Made by a program: the position numbers and the translations under genes
Notes under the pieces: generated by a model
Database searches by the model: none
The model's input: the letters and a program-made list of their open reading frames with translations, nothing else
What the model was told of the DNA's origin: nothing
Shown here: positions 1 to 8,668 of the stretch, piece after piece
Numbering within the stretch: position 1 is the first letter of the stretch
How the letters are laid out: each line of letters begins with the position of its first letter
Assembly (NCBI RefSeq): GCF_001436115.1
Contig: NZ_AYZQ01000002.1
Span: forward strand, 1 to 64,000
Origin: Lacticaseibacillus brantae DSM 23927
Lineage (GTDB): Bacteria; Bacillota; Bacilli; Lactobacillales; Lactobacillaceae
Direction of reading: 5' to 3'
Length of the DNA: 64,000 nucleotides

Positions 1-32
1 CCTGCGAGGATAGGAAGCTGCCACGCAAATTT

Positions 33-66
33 ACCAGTTAGGTCAAAGACCTAGCTGGTTTTTTTG
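33..66 (+). terminator. Rho-independent terminator of an upstream gene
   Basis: The 12-nt arms ACCAGTTAGGTC and GACCTAGCTGGT (one G-T wobble) flank an AAA loop and run into seven T residues. It ends a transcription unit lying to the left of the window and isolates the phn operon from it. Confidence 0.85.
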
Positions 67-93
67 TGGGTAAAATTTGGGCTAAAGTGGAGA

Positions 94-121
94 TTGCACT
101 AAATTTAACAAACATTATAAT
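94..121 (+). promoter_or_regulatory. Candidate sigma-A promoter upstream of phnD
   Basis: A perfect -10 hexamer TATAAT (116-121) lies 16 bp after TTGCAC (94-99). It is 120 bp upstream of the phnD start, so the leader would be long and would include the repeat at 144-171. A second promoter closer to the gene is possible. Confidence 0.4.
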
Positions 122-143
122 GAGCAAAACGCGAATATTCGTG

Positions 144-171
144 TTTTCGAGTTGTTTACCGAACATTTACA
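144..171 (+). promoter_or_regulatory. Possible PhoP-type direct repeats (PHO box)
   Basis: TTTACC (155-160) and TTTACA (166-171) are separated by 5 bp, an 11-bp period. A weaker TTTTCG (144-149) continues the period upstream. PhoP of Firmicutes binds TT(A/T/C)ACA repeats at this spacing. Phosphate-starvation control of a phosphonate importer would make sense, but the site is inferred only from spacing and sequence. Confidence 0.4.
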
Positions 172-243
172 AAAATATGTGGTATATCTATCGCCTTTTG
201 TGTACACTAAGGGTGTTGTAAAAAACTTTTTGGAGGTTTCATA

Positions 244-1182
244 ATGAAGTTATGGAAGTCGGTTAGCGCCGTAGCCGTGGGAGTCGCACTTGCGCTCACC
301 CTGGTTGCGTGTGGGTCCAGCAAGTCTGCAAGTAGTAGTAGCAGTGCCAGTGATAACTACACCCCTAAGAGTCTGAATGTCCAATTTGTGCCATCATCAC
401 AAGCCAACACCATTGAAGCCAAGGCCAAGCCTTTAGCTGCGCTGTTGGAAAAAGAACTTAAGATTCCCGTTAAAGTGACGGTTTCGACCGATTACAACTC
501 CATCGTCGAAGCAATGTCGAGTAAGCAAGTTGATGTTGGCTTCCTGCCACCTGATGGCTACGTGATGGCCCATAAGCAAAAAGCGGCCGACGTATTACTC
601 CAAGCGGAACGCTACAAGATTGTGCAACCTGGTGGGAAGAATTCCGATCAGTTGACTGACACGTACCGTTCCATGATTGTTGTCAAAGCCGGTAGTAAAA
701 TTAAGTCTTATAAGGACTTAAAGGGTAAGAAGATTGCCGTTCAAGGTGTGACTAGTTCAGCGGGTTACATCTGGCCAATGGCTGAATTGAAAGAAAAAGG
801 CATTGATCTTGAAAAGGATGCTACCCTGACAGAAGTGAAGGGTCATGATCAAGGCGTGTTGTCTGTATTAAACGGTGACACTGATGCGGCATTCGTCTTT
901 GAAGATGCACGGAACCTTGTGAAGAAGGATGTTCCTGATATCATGAGCAAGGTTGAACCAATTTACTTTACCCAGCCAATTCCAAACGATACCATCTCTG
1001 TTCGTTCTGATATGTCAGACGCTTTCCGGAAGAAGTTATCAGCAGCCTTCATCAAGGTTGCTAAGAGCAAGGAAGGCCATGCCATCATCTCTAGCGTTTA
1101 TAGCCACGAAGGCTACAAGCCATCTAAGGACAGCAACTTCGATATCGTGCGTAAGTATCAAAAAATTGTCGGCAGTAACTAA
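244..1182 (+). CDS. phnD: Phosphonate/phosphite ABC transporter substrate-binding lipoprotein
   Basis: This is the extracellular, lipid-anchored binding protein of a PhnCDE-type importer for phosphonate, phosphite or related anions. Residues 1-23 form a lipoprotein signal ending in the lipobox LVAC, so Cys23 would be acylated, and a Ser-rich linker follows. The body is a type II periplasmic-binding fold of the PhnD family, 312 residues in all. The start is set by GGAGG about 7 nt upstream of ATG. It is the first gene before phnC and the two phnE genes; a hairpin at 1208-1234 may reduce transcription downstream so that the binding protein is made in excess. The true substrate cannot be read from sequence. 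Confidence 0.9.
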   Translation: MKLWKSVSAVAVGVALALTLVACGSSKSASSSSSASDNYTPKSLNVQFVPSSQANTIEAKAKPLAALLEKELKIPVKVTVSTDYNSIVEAMSSKQVDVGFLPPDGYVMAHKQKAADVLLQAERYKIVQPGGKNSDQLTDTYRSMIVVKAGSKIKSYKDLKGKKIAVQGVTSSAGYIWPMAELKEKGIDLEKDATLTEVKGHDQGVLSVLNGDTDAAFVFEDARNLVKKDVPDIMSKVEPIYFTQPIPNDTISVRSDMSDAFRKKLSAAFIKVAKSKEGHAIISSVYSHEGYKPSKDSNFDIVRKYQKIVGSN

Positions 1183-1207
1183 GCACCGTTAAATCAGGCA
1201 ACTTTTG

Positions 1208-1234
1208 GGGCTAGGCAATTTACCTAGCCCTTTT
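1208..1234 (+). terminator. Intra-operon terminator or attenuating hairpin after phnD
   Basis: GGGCTAGG (1208-1215) pairs with CCTAGCCC (1223-1230), followed by TTTT. It lies between phnD and phnC. Partial termination here is a common way to make more binding protein than membrane components. Confidence 0.75.
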
Positions 1235-1283
1235 CGTATGCACAGGGTAGAATTTGGATAACACACAACAGGAGGATCTCTCT

Positions 1284-2051
1284 TTGCAAGCAAAACCAGT
1301 GATTAAGTTCGACAATGTCAGTAAAACTTACCCCAACGGCGCGAAGGGCTTAAAGGATATTAATCTTGAAATTATGCCTGGTGAATTCGTCGTCGTTGTC
1401 GGGTTATCAGGTGCCGGCAAAAGTACCTTAATGCGAGCAGTCAATCGGCTGCACGATATTACTGCTGGTGATATTCAGATTGACGGCCAGTCGATTACGC
1501 AGGCCAAGGGCAAACAGTTACTCGAAATCCGGCGGAATATCGGCATGATTTTCCAAAACTTCAACCTCGTAAAGCGCGCCACTGTTTTAAAAAATGTTCT
1601 CACTGGGCGGGTGGGCTATTATCCGACTTGGAAGATGGTCTTTGGGTTATTCTCTAAGGGTGATAAACAGCGAGCTTATAATGCCCTCCAGCAGGTCGAA
1701 TTGGCTGATAAGGTCTATGCCCGCGCTGACGAATTGTCTGGTGGTCAGCAGCAGCGGGTTTCCATCGCCCGGGCATTGACCCAAGAACCCAAAATTATTC
1801 TGGCTGACGAACCTGTTGCCAGTCTCGATCCGCAAACAACCAAACACGTGATGGATGATTTGAAGCGCATCAATCAGGAATTGGGCATTACCGTGCTCAT
1901 CAATTTGCATTCGGTTGAACTCGCTCAGACCTATGGCACACGCATTATCGGAATTCGCGATGGCGAGAAAGTCTTCGACGGGCCAGTTGCCTCAGCTGAT
2001 GAAGCAACCATCAGTGCTATCTATTCCGGTGGGGAGGAAGCCAATGGCTGA
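1284..2051 (+). CDS. phnC: Phosphonate-type ABC transporter ATP-binding protein
   Basis: This is the cytoplasmic ATPase that powers the PhnDE importer. The chosen start is TTG at 1284, because AGGAGG (1270-1275) sits 8 nt before it; a more upstream TTG at 1254 lacks a good ribosome binding site. The protein has 255 residues, usual for PhnC. Visible motifs are Walker [10 protein letters not shown], signature LSGGQQQR and Walker B ILADEP followed by the D-loop SLDP. Its last 8 nt overlap the next gene, so the two are translationally coupled. Confidence 0.9.
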   Translation: MQAKPVIKFDNVSKTYPNGAKGLKDINLEIMPGEFVVVVGLSGAGKSTLMRAVNRLHDITAGDIQIDGQSITQAKGKQLLEIRRNIGMIFQNFNLVKRATVLKNVLTGRVGYYPTWKMVFGLFSKGDKQRAYNALQQVELADKVYARADELSGGQQQRVSIARALTQEPKIILADEPVASLDPQTTKHVMDDLKRINQELGITVLINLHSVELAQTYGTRIIGIRDGEKVFDGPVASADEATISAIYSGGEEANG

Positions 2052-2820
2052 ACTACCAAAGAAACCTTTCGCATGGCAAAAATGGGTCCTCGGCGTGGTA
2101 ATGGTGGTGGGTCTCATTATCTCAGCCCAAGCCACGGGGACGAATCTGCCAATGTTCTTCCAAAACTTCGGTCAGTTTACGATTATTTTTCAGCAGATGC
2201 TGTCACCCGATTGGTCATACACGGCCTATGTGGTTGATCCGTTAATTGAAACGATTAAAATGGCGATTTTGGGGACCACAATTGGTTCCGTGCTGGCTTT
2301 TCCATATGCGCTGTTGGTGGCGCGCAACATTGTCACCAACAGATGGGTTGTGGGGATTTTCCGGTTTATTCTCAATGTCATTCGGACCATTCCTGATCTG
2401 TTGTTAGCGGCTATTTTTGTTGCGATTGTTGGGATTGGGCCGGTTGCTGGGGTGATTACCTTGGCCATTTTCACTTTCGGGATGGTCGGCAAGTTATTCT
2501 ATGAGGCCGTTGAAACCATTGACGAAGGCCCCATCGAAGCAATTAAAGCGGCAGGGGCTGGGAAACTGGAAATCATTCGCTTTGCTGTGATTCCGCAAGT
2601 CTCCAATTACTTCGTCAGTTACGTGCTGTACGCCTTTGAAATTAACGTCCGGGCGTCCACCGTCCTCGGGTACCTTGGCGCTGGTGGGATTGGGGTCTTC
2701 TTACAGCGGGCCCTCAGCCAATTCCGCTACGACCGGGTCGGCTTGATGGTGTTAGTGATTTTTGTGGTGGTGTTAGTGATTGATTATGTCAGCGGCAAAC
2801 TACGGGAGGCGTTAATCTGA
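2044..2820 (+). CDS. phnE: Phosphonate-type ABC transporter permease, first PhnE
   Basis: This integral membrane subunit has 258 residues and about six transmembrane helices, of the BPD_transp_1 type. The coupling region includes an EAA-like stretch around [12 protein letters not shown] that contacts PhnC. The start is ATG 2044, preceded by GGGGAGGAAG inside the end of phnC; longer upstream readings in this frame only shadow phnC. Its stop overlaps the start of the second PhnE by one base (TGATG). The two PhnE proteins probably form a heterodimeric channel. Confidence 0.88.
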   Translation: MAELPKKPFAWQKWVLGVVMVVGLIISAQATGTNLPMFFQNFGQFTIIFQQMLSPDWSYTAYVVDPLIETIKMAILGTTIGSVLAFPYALLVARNIVTNRWVVGIFRFILNVIRTIPDLLLAAIFVAIVGIGPVAGVITLAIFTFGMVGKLFYEAVETIDEGPIEAIKAAGAGKLEIIRFAVIPQVSNYFVSYVLYAFEINVRASTVLGYLGAGGIGVFLQRALSQFRYDRVGLMVLVIFVVVLVIDYVSGKLREALI

Positions 2821-3620
2821 TGAAAACTTCTACCTTACCAGACGCGCCGCGAGCGGGTCGCCTGAGAAAATGGGTCCTCTGGATCGCGCTCATTCTCGTG
2901 ATTGGCTGGTCCTTCACTGGCATGCCGCTGTTGCAGATTAAAGACAATGCGGTTGAAGTGGCGGGCGCGATGTTTTCTGGGCTCATCCATCCGGATTGGG
3001 GTTATGTATGGACCGGCGATGGCGAAGACTTGGTCAGCACCTTGCTGCAGACGATTGCGATTGCCTTTATTGGGACGTTTATTTCGGCCATTATCAGTTT
3101 GCCGTTTGCTTTTTGGGCGGCAAACACCAAGCACAAAAACTGGCTCGTGTCGCGTTCAGGTAAGATTATTCTGACTGCGATTCGGACGTTCCCTGAAATT
3201 GTGCTGGCGCTGATGTTTATTAAAGCTGTCGGTCCGGGTGCTTTTGCTGGGGTCTTGGCCGTTGGGGTGCATTCGGTGGGGATGCTGGCGAAGCTGTTCT
3301 CCGAAGCCATTGAAAACATGGATGGCGGTGCGGGCGAGTCGGTGACCGCCGCTGGTGGGAATCGTTTGGATGTCACGATGTTGGCAAGTTTCCCGCAACT
3401 GCTCCCTGAATTTGTTTCCAATACCTTGTACCGGTTTGAACTCGCGATTCGGTCCGCATCGATTCTCGGGATCATTGGTGCTGGTGGGATTGGGACGCCA
3501 TTAATCTTTGCCATTTCAGCACGGGCGTGGAATCGGGTCGGGATTATCCTGCTCGGGATTATCCTGATGGTCACCCTGGTCGATTATGTCTCCGGGGCCA
3601 TTCGCAAACGCTTGGTATAA
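2820..3620 (+). CDS. phnE: Phosphonate-type ABC transporter permease, second PhnE
   Basis: This second permease has 266 residues and about six transmembrane helices. It is homologous to the preceding PhnE; both end with a hydrophobic helix and VDYVSG or IDYVSG followed by basic residues. It starts at the A of the upstream TGA, indicating translational coupling. Paired, non-identical PhnE proteins are usual in lactobacilli and bacilli. It is the last gene of the operon, closed by the hairpin at 3621-3652. Confidence 0.88.
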   Translation: MKTSTLPDAPRAGRLRKWVLWIALILVIGWSFTGMPLLQIKDNAVEVAGAMFSGLIHPDWGYVWTGDGEDLVSTLLQTIAIAFIGTFISAIISLPFAFWAANTKHKNWLVSRSGKIILTAIRTFPEIVLALMFIKAVGPGAFAGVLAVGVHSVGMLAKLFSEAIENMDGGAGESVTAAGGNRLDVTMLASFPQLLPEFVSNTLYRFELAIRSASILGIIGAGGIGTPLIFAISARAWNRVGIILLGIILMVTLVDYVSGAIRKRLV

Positions 3621-3652
3621 AAAAATCCTCGACAATTGTCGAGGATTTTTTT
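3621..3652. terminator. Bidirectional terminator between phnE and a small membrane gene
   Basis: AAAAATCCTCGAC and GTCGAGGATTTTT flank an AATT loop. The A and T tracts let it serve the phn operon on the plus strand and the convergent small gene on the minus strand. Confidence 0.9.
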
Positions 3653-3655
3653 GGT

Positions 3656-3844
3656 TTATAGCATATCGAGTCGCCACATCACGCCAAACGCGCTCAGGTC
3701 GAAGATGAGGCCAGCCGAGGATAAACTATTGCGCAGTATCGGCGGCCAATCAAGCGGGCCAAACACCGCCAATAGGACGAGAATGGTCCCGATGATCAGC
3801 GCGAAGAGACTCGCAATAAAGAATACTTGGGGATGCTTTTTCAT
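3656..3844 (-). CDS. Small two-helix membrane protein
   Basis: This 62-residue protein starts MKKHPQVFF. It has one clear helix (FFIASLFALIIGTILVLLAV) and a second weaker hydrophobic stretch near the C-terminus. ATG 3844 is preceded by GAGGG at about 6 nt; an upstream TTG (3904) has no visible ribosome binding site. It ends at the shared bidirectional terminator, consistent with a real gene. No family is recognised. Confidence 0.5.
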   Translation of the reverse strand: MKKHPQVFFIASLFALIIGTILVLLAVFGPLDWPPILRNSLSSAGLIFDLSAFGVMWRLDML

Positions 3845-3985
3845 GGCCTGCCCTCGCTTTCTCAAAAGTAGCTCAAGCATAGCGACGGCGACTAGATGGG
3901 TCAATGTAATGGCCAGGAATCGGCCTTTTTAACGTGCTGGTAAGTGGGTTAACCCGTTTTGGCACAAATCAGTCTCAAATGCGAA

Positions 3986-5443
3986 TTACTTGTTAGCTGG
4001 TTTTGAGACAGGAGCGGCAGCAACCGCTGGAGCTGGGTGCTTTTTGCCGTCGTAGTAACGCCAAACCACAATAATCAGTGATAGGACCGAAATCGCTGTC
4101 GCAACCCAGAACAGGTTGCTAAAGGCGCTCATGAAGCGACTGCCCAATTGTGGGGTAATCTGCTTCACATCAGGTAGCTGCAAGAACAGGAGTGATGATC
4201 CAACACTAATCCCAATCGTTAAGCCCAGCGTCCGGGCAAAAGAACTTAGTGACCCGGCAACACCGCCTAAACTCTGAGGAACAGAATCCATGATAATCGC
4301 GTTGTTTGGTGACAAGAAGAAGCCAATCCCAATCCCGTTGAGCACAATCGGCCAAATGATTTGGAATAAGTTCATGGTCGGTGGATAGAGGGCGTACCCA
4401 ACTTGTGAGACGACCAAAATAATCAAGCCACCAATGGTGAGAATGGTGCGATTCCAGTGGTCAGCGAGATAGCCTGAGATTGGACTGACAAACAGCATCG
4501 TCACAGATTGCAGCATCATTAACAGCCCACTGTCAAAGGCCGACATTTTGCCATAGCTTTGCAGATAGAAAGGTAACAGAATGTTTGAAATTGAATTGAC
4601 CAACATCGCTAACATTAAGATGCCGACTGAAATCATGTAGCGCCGATTCCGCAACACGGAGCGGTCAATCCACGGTTGCTTGGACCGATCATCTTGAATG
4701 AATGAGAAGACGGTAATCGCGGTCCCAACCAACAAGATGACCAAGCCTAAAGGTAATTGGCTTGTCCCTTGTTGAATGAAGTAACCACTCAGGAAGAACA
4801 AAATAATCCCAATGGTAAAGAGATTTTGGCCCGTCCAATTGGCTTGTTGCATAATTTGTTTCAATTCGCCGGGTTGCCGTTTTGGTAGGGGTAGCGTGTG
4901 CCAGCCAAAGAGCAGAATCAAGAGCCCGACAGGCACGTTGAACAGGAAAATCCACCGCCAAGAGACTTCAGTGATGACAATCCCGCCGACCGCAGGCCCT
5001 GAAATCGACCCCACGGAGACGAACATCGAAATAATCGACAGCGCTTCAGCCCGCGAGGTATTCGGCACATACTGACTGACAATCCCCATTGAATTGGCCA
5101 GAATCATGGCCGATCCAATCGCTTGCACAATCCGGCCAAACAGGATAATTGGATACGTTGGGGCAATCCCGGTAATCCCAGATCCGACAATGAAAGCTAA
5201 GCCCCCCATGAGGAAGACGAGGTTTTTGGACACCAAGTCCCCAATATGTCCAAACATCACTAAGAAAATTGCGGTCGTGATGAGTCCCACTTGGACAATC
5301 CACGTGGATGCACTGTTACTAATACCCAAATCTAATGAAATCTTCGGTAAGGCGAGGTTCGTACTGGATCCTGATAACCCACTCAATAATGAGAAGAGAC
5401 CCAGGACGGCGATGATTTGCCAACTCGAGGTTTTCTTTTCCAT
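3986..5443 (-). CDS. Drug:H+ antiporter-2 (14-TM) MFS transporter
   Basis: This 485-residue inner-membrane pump belongs to the EmrB/QacA (DHA2) type, which exports hydrophobic or cationic compounds using the proton gradient. It shows about 14 hydrophobic segments, a motif-A-like loop GHIGDLVSKN after TM2, and a motif-C-like GxxxGPxxGG (GSISGPAVGG) in TM5. The C-terminus is an Ala/Pro-rich cytoplasmic tail. The start ATG follows GGAGGG at about 7 nt. It is monocistronic, with its own promoter at 5481-5509. The substrate cannot be predicted. Confidence 0.85.
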   Translation of the reverse strand: MEKKTSSWQIIAVLGLFSLLSGLSGSSTNLALPKISLDLGISNSASTWIVQVGLITTAIFLVMFGHIGDLVSKNLVFLMGGLAFIVGSGITGIAPTYPIILFGRIVQAIGSAMILANSMGIVSQYVPNTSRAEALSIISMFVSVGSISGPAVGGIVITEVSWRWIFLFNVPVGLLILLFGWHTLPLPKRQPGELKQIMQQANWTGQNLFTIGIILFFLSGYFIQQGTSQLPLGLVILLVGTAITVFSFIQDDRSKQPWIDRSVLRNRRYMISVGILMLAMLVNSISNILLPFYLQSYGKMSAFDSGLLMMLQSVTMLFVSPISGYLADHWNRTILTIGGLIILVVSQVGYALYPPTMNLFQIIWPIVLNGIGIGFFLSPNNAIIMDSVPQSLGGVAGSLSSFARTLGLTIGISVGSSLLFLQLPDVKQITPQLGSRFMSAFSNLFWVATAISVLSLIIVVWRYYDGKKHPAPAVAAAPVSKPANK

Positions 5444-5836
5444 AATTTATCCCTCCAAGCGCCATCAATATTGTAACTAAACAATAGGCGAAAACGCTTG
5501 ATTCGACAAGGAAAAGGCCTTGCAGAACGGTATGCGTATACCCTAACTAGCCAGGCGTTTGCGGCGTGAATGACTGGGATGCCTTCAATATAGTAGTTTA
5601 CGAATACTTAAATATCAAATTACTTAATTTTTATCATTAAAATTTTCTTTATGTAGAAAATGTATAAACAGTTCTCTGCTTTTAAGGATTTGTGAATAGA
5701 TTTTGTTGACGTTAAATACCATCGAATGATACGCTCCGGATAGCAACTGTTATCTGGTCACTCGGCGTGCAAGCTGTACCAGTACCAGTTCCCGCATCTT
5801 GGTAGGGCTTGTTGTGTACAGAAGGAGGGTATCAAT
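5444..5836. other. Intergenic region between the MFS gene and the ABC-2 cassette
   Basis: This is a divergent promoter region with no gene visible. It holds the MFS promoter (5481-5509, minus), an inverted repeat GGTAT-N4-ATACC (5529-5542) that could be an operator, and an AT-rich stretch near 5610-5660. A weak plus-strand promoter, TTGACG (5706-5711) with TACGCT 18 bp later, could drive the cassette. Confidence 0.5.
5481..5509 (-). promoter_or_regulatory. Promoter of the MFS transporter gene
   Basis: On the minus strand TTGTCG (5504-5509) is separated by 17 bp from TATTGT (5481-5486). This is about 40 bp upstream of the MFS start codon. Confidence 0.5.
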
Positions 5837-6637
5837 GTGTGGGCATATTTTCGCATCAGGATTCAGAAACGATCAGTTTGGTTAGGCCTGTTTTTAGGCA
5901 TTGGCCTAAGTATGATTCAAATCGCACAATCGTTAGACGGACAGTTGTTGAGCCGCAATCTTTTCTTTGAGTCACCGTACACGAGATGGCTTGGCATGGA
6001 TCCATTCAACTTTAGTGCGTTACTATTTTTTATTCTGCTTCCGCTTATCGCTGCACTGCCAGCAGGGAGCGTTTTGCATCGGGATTTAACGAGTGGTCTG
6101 ATTGGGCAAGTCAAGATGCGTCGTAATCTTACAAGTACGCTCTGGGGTTATGTTTGGGCCGCTTTCATTAGTGGTGCCTTAGTCGTTGGGGTTGCACTAA
6201 TTGTGAATCTTGCCACTTACTTTATGGTCTTACCAAATATTCGCCCAGACAACTTACTAAATGCTAACGTGGCAGTGATGAGTCAAAATACACTGTTTGT
6301 GACGTTATATTATCAACATCCTTTATTACATGCGGTATTGTCTTTGACTTTTGCGAGTCTTTGGGCTGGCCTGTTTGCGGCTTTTGCTACGATTACAGCT
6401 TTTTGGATTAATAATCAATTTCTTGTTTTGGCGATGGGCTTCTTTTTGCACATTATCTTGTTAGTCGCTAATACCATTCTTCGGTTGCCTAATCAGGTCT
6501 CATACGTGCCGATGGATTTCTTGAAAGAGACCGCGAATAGCTTCATCAGTTTACCGGTCACCGGCAGTGTGACGTTAGCGATGGTCTTGATCATCGTCAG
6601 CATGGTCCACTTGGGAGGAAAACGAGTTGTTTGGTAA
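5837..6637 (+). CDS. ABC-2-like membrane subunit 1 of a five-gene transporter cassette
   Basis: This 266-residue polytopic membrane protein has about six hydrophobic helices and no enzymatic motifs. GTG 5837 is the start, with AAGGAGGG about 7 nt upstream. It overlaps the next gene by 11 bp. The layout (several small permease-like proteins followed by one ATPase) resembles ABC-2 exporters of the lantibiotic-immunity or bacitracin type. I do not recognise the family, and the role as a permease is inferred from context and hydropathy. Confidence 0.65.
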   Translation: MWAYFRIRIQKRSVWLGLFLGIGLSMIQIAQSLDGQLLSRNLFFESPYTRWLGMDPFNFSALLFFILLPLIAALPAGSVLHRDLTSGLIGQVKMRRNLTSTLWGYVWAAFISGALVVGVALIVNLATYFMVLPNIRPDNLLNANVAVMSQNTLFVTLYYQHPLLHAVLSLTFASLWAGLFAAFATITAFWINNQFLVLAMGFFLHIILLVANTILRLPNQVSYVPMDFLKETANSFISLPVTGSVTLAMVLIIVSMVHLGGKRVVW

Positions 6638-7301
6638 AGTCTGGCGACAGGAACGGCAGTTGATGAAACATCAGCTATTGCAGTTATTGCCTTTTTTGGT
6701 CTGCGTGTGGCTGGTTGGATTGTCAGCGGTAGTGATGATGACATCCGATACGTCAAGTCTGGCATTGCAATTTGCCAGTATTTTCAATCGCGTCACACTG
6801 AGTCTGGCTTATTTTCCGGCCACCATAATGGCGGTTCTAACGTTATTGAAATTTCGATTGAACGACATTTTGCTTTTGCGGACGCGCGATGGGCAAGTGG
6901 TTCAGAGTGCTTTGATTGTGCTTTTGAGTCAGGTTGTCCTATTCGGAGGCTGGTTCGCTGGGACATTTATGGCGTGTTTGCTGGCAGGTGAAGGATTTAG
7001 TCTGCTCTTGCAGCCGGAGGTAATGCTGGGAATGGGGACCGTCTTACTGGCGGGGTGCTTACTAGGTTTGATTGCCGTCCTTGGCACTATCGTCTTTGGG
7101 CGATTCCTCGGGTTTTGGGTCGCCTTAACGGTTGAATTTTTTGATTTTTATTGCAATGTCAGCTTTCGGAAGTCACTGATTTTTTCTTTCGTCCAAATTA
7201 GGACACCTATGGCAACTTTGTCAGTTTGGATGCTGATCGCGAGTGGTTTGGTGGCCGTTATGGTTGCTGTGATTTATTTCAACAATCGAAAGGAATATTA
7301 A
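6627..7301 (+). CDS. ABC-2-like membrane subunit 2
   Basis: This 224-residue protein has about six transmembrane segments. It begins with TTG 6627 after GGGAGGAA (6613-6620), inside the end of the preceding gene. Between helices 2 and 3 it has a short hydrophilic stretch, KFRLNDILLLRTRDGQ, that could be a cytoplasmic coupling loop. It is unlike the flanking membrane proteins in sequence, so the cassette is not a simple gene duplication. Function is inferred from the neighbouring ATPase only. Confidence 0.62.
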   Translation: MFGKVWRQERQLMKHQLLQLLPFLVCVWLVGLSAVVMMTSDTSSLALQFASIFNRVTLSLAYFPATIMAVLTLLKFRLNDILLLRTRDGQVVQSALIVLLSQVVLFGGWFAGTFMACLLAGEGFSLLLQPEVMLGMGTVLLAGCLLGLIAVLGTIVFGRFLGFWVALTVEFFDFYCNVSFRKSLIFSFVQIRTPMATLSVWMLIASGLVAVMVAVIYFNNRKEY

Positions 7302-8030
7302 ATGCGAAGTTTATTTATCGCGCAATGGTGGTATCTTTGGCAGCTTATTCGCCGGCGATTTATTGTTGGTCTTGGACTAGTTGCTTCGACGGCCGTTTTT
7401 ATGGGGCAACAAGTAGCCACCAACCCGCGCAGTGGCGTCTTCACGTTATTCTTTGCCGGCACCAGCCTCACTGACATCGCGCAAGGACACGTTCAATTGC
7501 CGATTTTGTGGTTCGTGTTTTTCTTGACGCCGACGCTGATTTTCGTCGGGGTGTGGTCCAGCCTTTTACAACATCGGTGGCCAATGCTGCGGGCTTTGAT
7601 GTACACCAGAGTACAGATAGGGTTAGTGAATTTTGGCCTTATTCTGGCAGCGGCGGTCGCGTATTCTGGGCTAATATTGGCAGCAATATTTCTCTCTCAG
7701 TGGGGCTTTCACGGCCACGATCCGAGTGGCTTATCGCCAAATGGCTACATGGGGTGGTATTGGCTAGTCGTTGCTGTGCTGATTTTTTTGCTGATGATAC
7801 AGTACCTGGTTAGTCTTTTGAATCCAAGATTGGACTTAGTGGTCATCAGCAGCCTGTTAGTTATTTCAGCATACAGTTCTTGGAATTGGAATCCTTTGGC
7901 CATGGCGATGTTGTTGCAACAACAAAGCGCGTTAAATGACTCACATCTGTTTTTTGTGGCGGTCATGGATGTGATTTTTTGCACTATTATCTTGATTGTC
8001 GAGCATCAGTCAAAGATTGAAGGGGGATAA
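7302..8030 (+). CDS. ABC-2-like membrane subunit 3
   Basis: This 242-residue polytopic protein has about six helices. It starts at ATG immediately after the preceding TAA, with GAAAGGA as the ribosome binding site. Its N-terminus (WWYLWQLIRRRFIVGLGLV) has the amphipathic entry typical of ABC-2 permeases that lie close to their ATPase. It precedes the ATPase gene by 2 bp. Confidence 0.62.
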   Translation: MRSLFIAQWWYLWQLIRRRFIVGLGLVASTAVFMGQQVATNPRSGVFTLFFAGTSLTDIAQGHVQLPILWFVFFLTPTLIFVGVWSSLLQHRWPMLRALMYTRVQIGLVNFGLILAAAVAYSGLILAAIFLSQWGFHGHDPSGLSPNGYMGWYWLVVAVLIFLLMIQYLVSLLNPRLDLVVISSLLVISAYSSWNWNPLAMAMLLQQQSALNDSHLFFVAVMDVIFCTIILIVEHQSKIEGG

Positions 8031-8032
8031 AA

Positions 8033-8668
8033 ATGAGCTTTATCGAGATGCATAATGTGTCAAAGGTTATCAAAGGACACCAACTGCTTCAGGATGTTTC
8101 GCTATCCATTGAGGAGCACCAGATTATCGCATTAGAGGGCATTAATGGTTCCGGGAAGACATTGATGCTCAAAGCAATGCTCGGTCTGATTAAGACGGAT
8201 GGGCAGATTACTGTCGCGGGGGGAAGTGTCCAGCCTAAACTCAAATACCCAATCCGGGCGGGTATTCTCATCGAAAATCCTAGTGTGATCAATGATTTGA
8301 CTGCTCAACAGAATTTGGCGTTGCTCGCGGCCTTACAATCTGGGATTGACACCATGATGATTACGGATTTACTGGTCTCTTTTGACTTGGGACAAGTTGG
8401 CAATCAGAAAGTTAAGAAGTTTTCCTTAGGGATGAAGCAAAAGTTGGGCATCGCGCAAGCACTATTGGGGTCGAATCCGTTAATTGTGCTTGATGAACCG
8501 ACTAACGCGCTGGATGAGGCGAGTATCGATCGGCTAGTAAGTCTGATTCAAAGCGTCCAGGATGGCGGGAGCACTTTCGTGATTGCGTCTCATGATCGAG
8601 ATTTCGTTGAAAAAATTGCCGATAGGCGGTTCAATGTGAAAGCGGGTGTGGTCAGTGAAGCGATATAG
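8033..8668 (+). CDS. ABC transporter ATP-binding protein of the cassette
   Basis: This 211-residue nucleotide-binding subunit shows Walker A GINGSGKT, a degenerate signature FSLGMKQKL in place of LSGGQ, and Walker B LIVLDEP followed by TNALD. This signature variant is typical of ABC-2 exporters of peptides or antibiotics. The start ATG follows AAGGGGGAT. It is the only ATPase in the cassette, so it probably serves a complex built from the three upstream membrane proteins. Confidence 0.82.
   Translation: MSFIEMHNVSKVIKGHQLLQDVSLSIEEHQIIALEGINGSGKTLMLKAMLGLIKTDGQITVAGGSVQPKLKYPIRAGILIENPSVINDLTAQQNLALLAALQSGIDTMMITDLLVSFDLGQVGNQKVKKFSLGMKQKLGIAQALLGSNPLIVLDEPTNALDEASIDRLVSLIQSVQDGGSTFVIASHDRDFVEKIADRRFNVKAGVVSEAI

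Noticed and set aside
1254-1283. TTG 1254 as the start of phnC
   Set aside because: There is no ribosome binding site before it, whereas AGGAGG lies 8 nt before the in-frame TTG at 1284.
3002-3574. Antisense frame of 190 codons over the second phnE
   Set aside because: It overlaps a clear permease gene and has no ribosome binding site or hydropathy pattern of its own.
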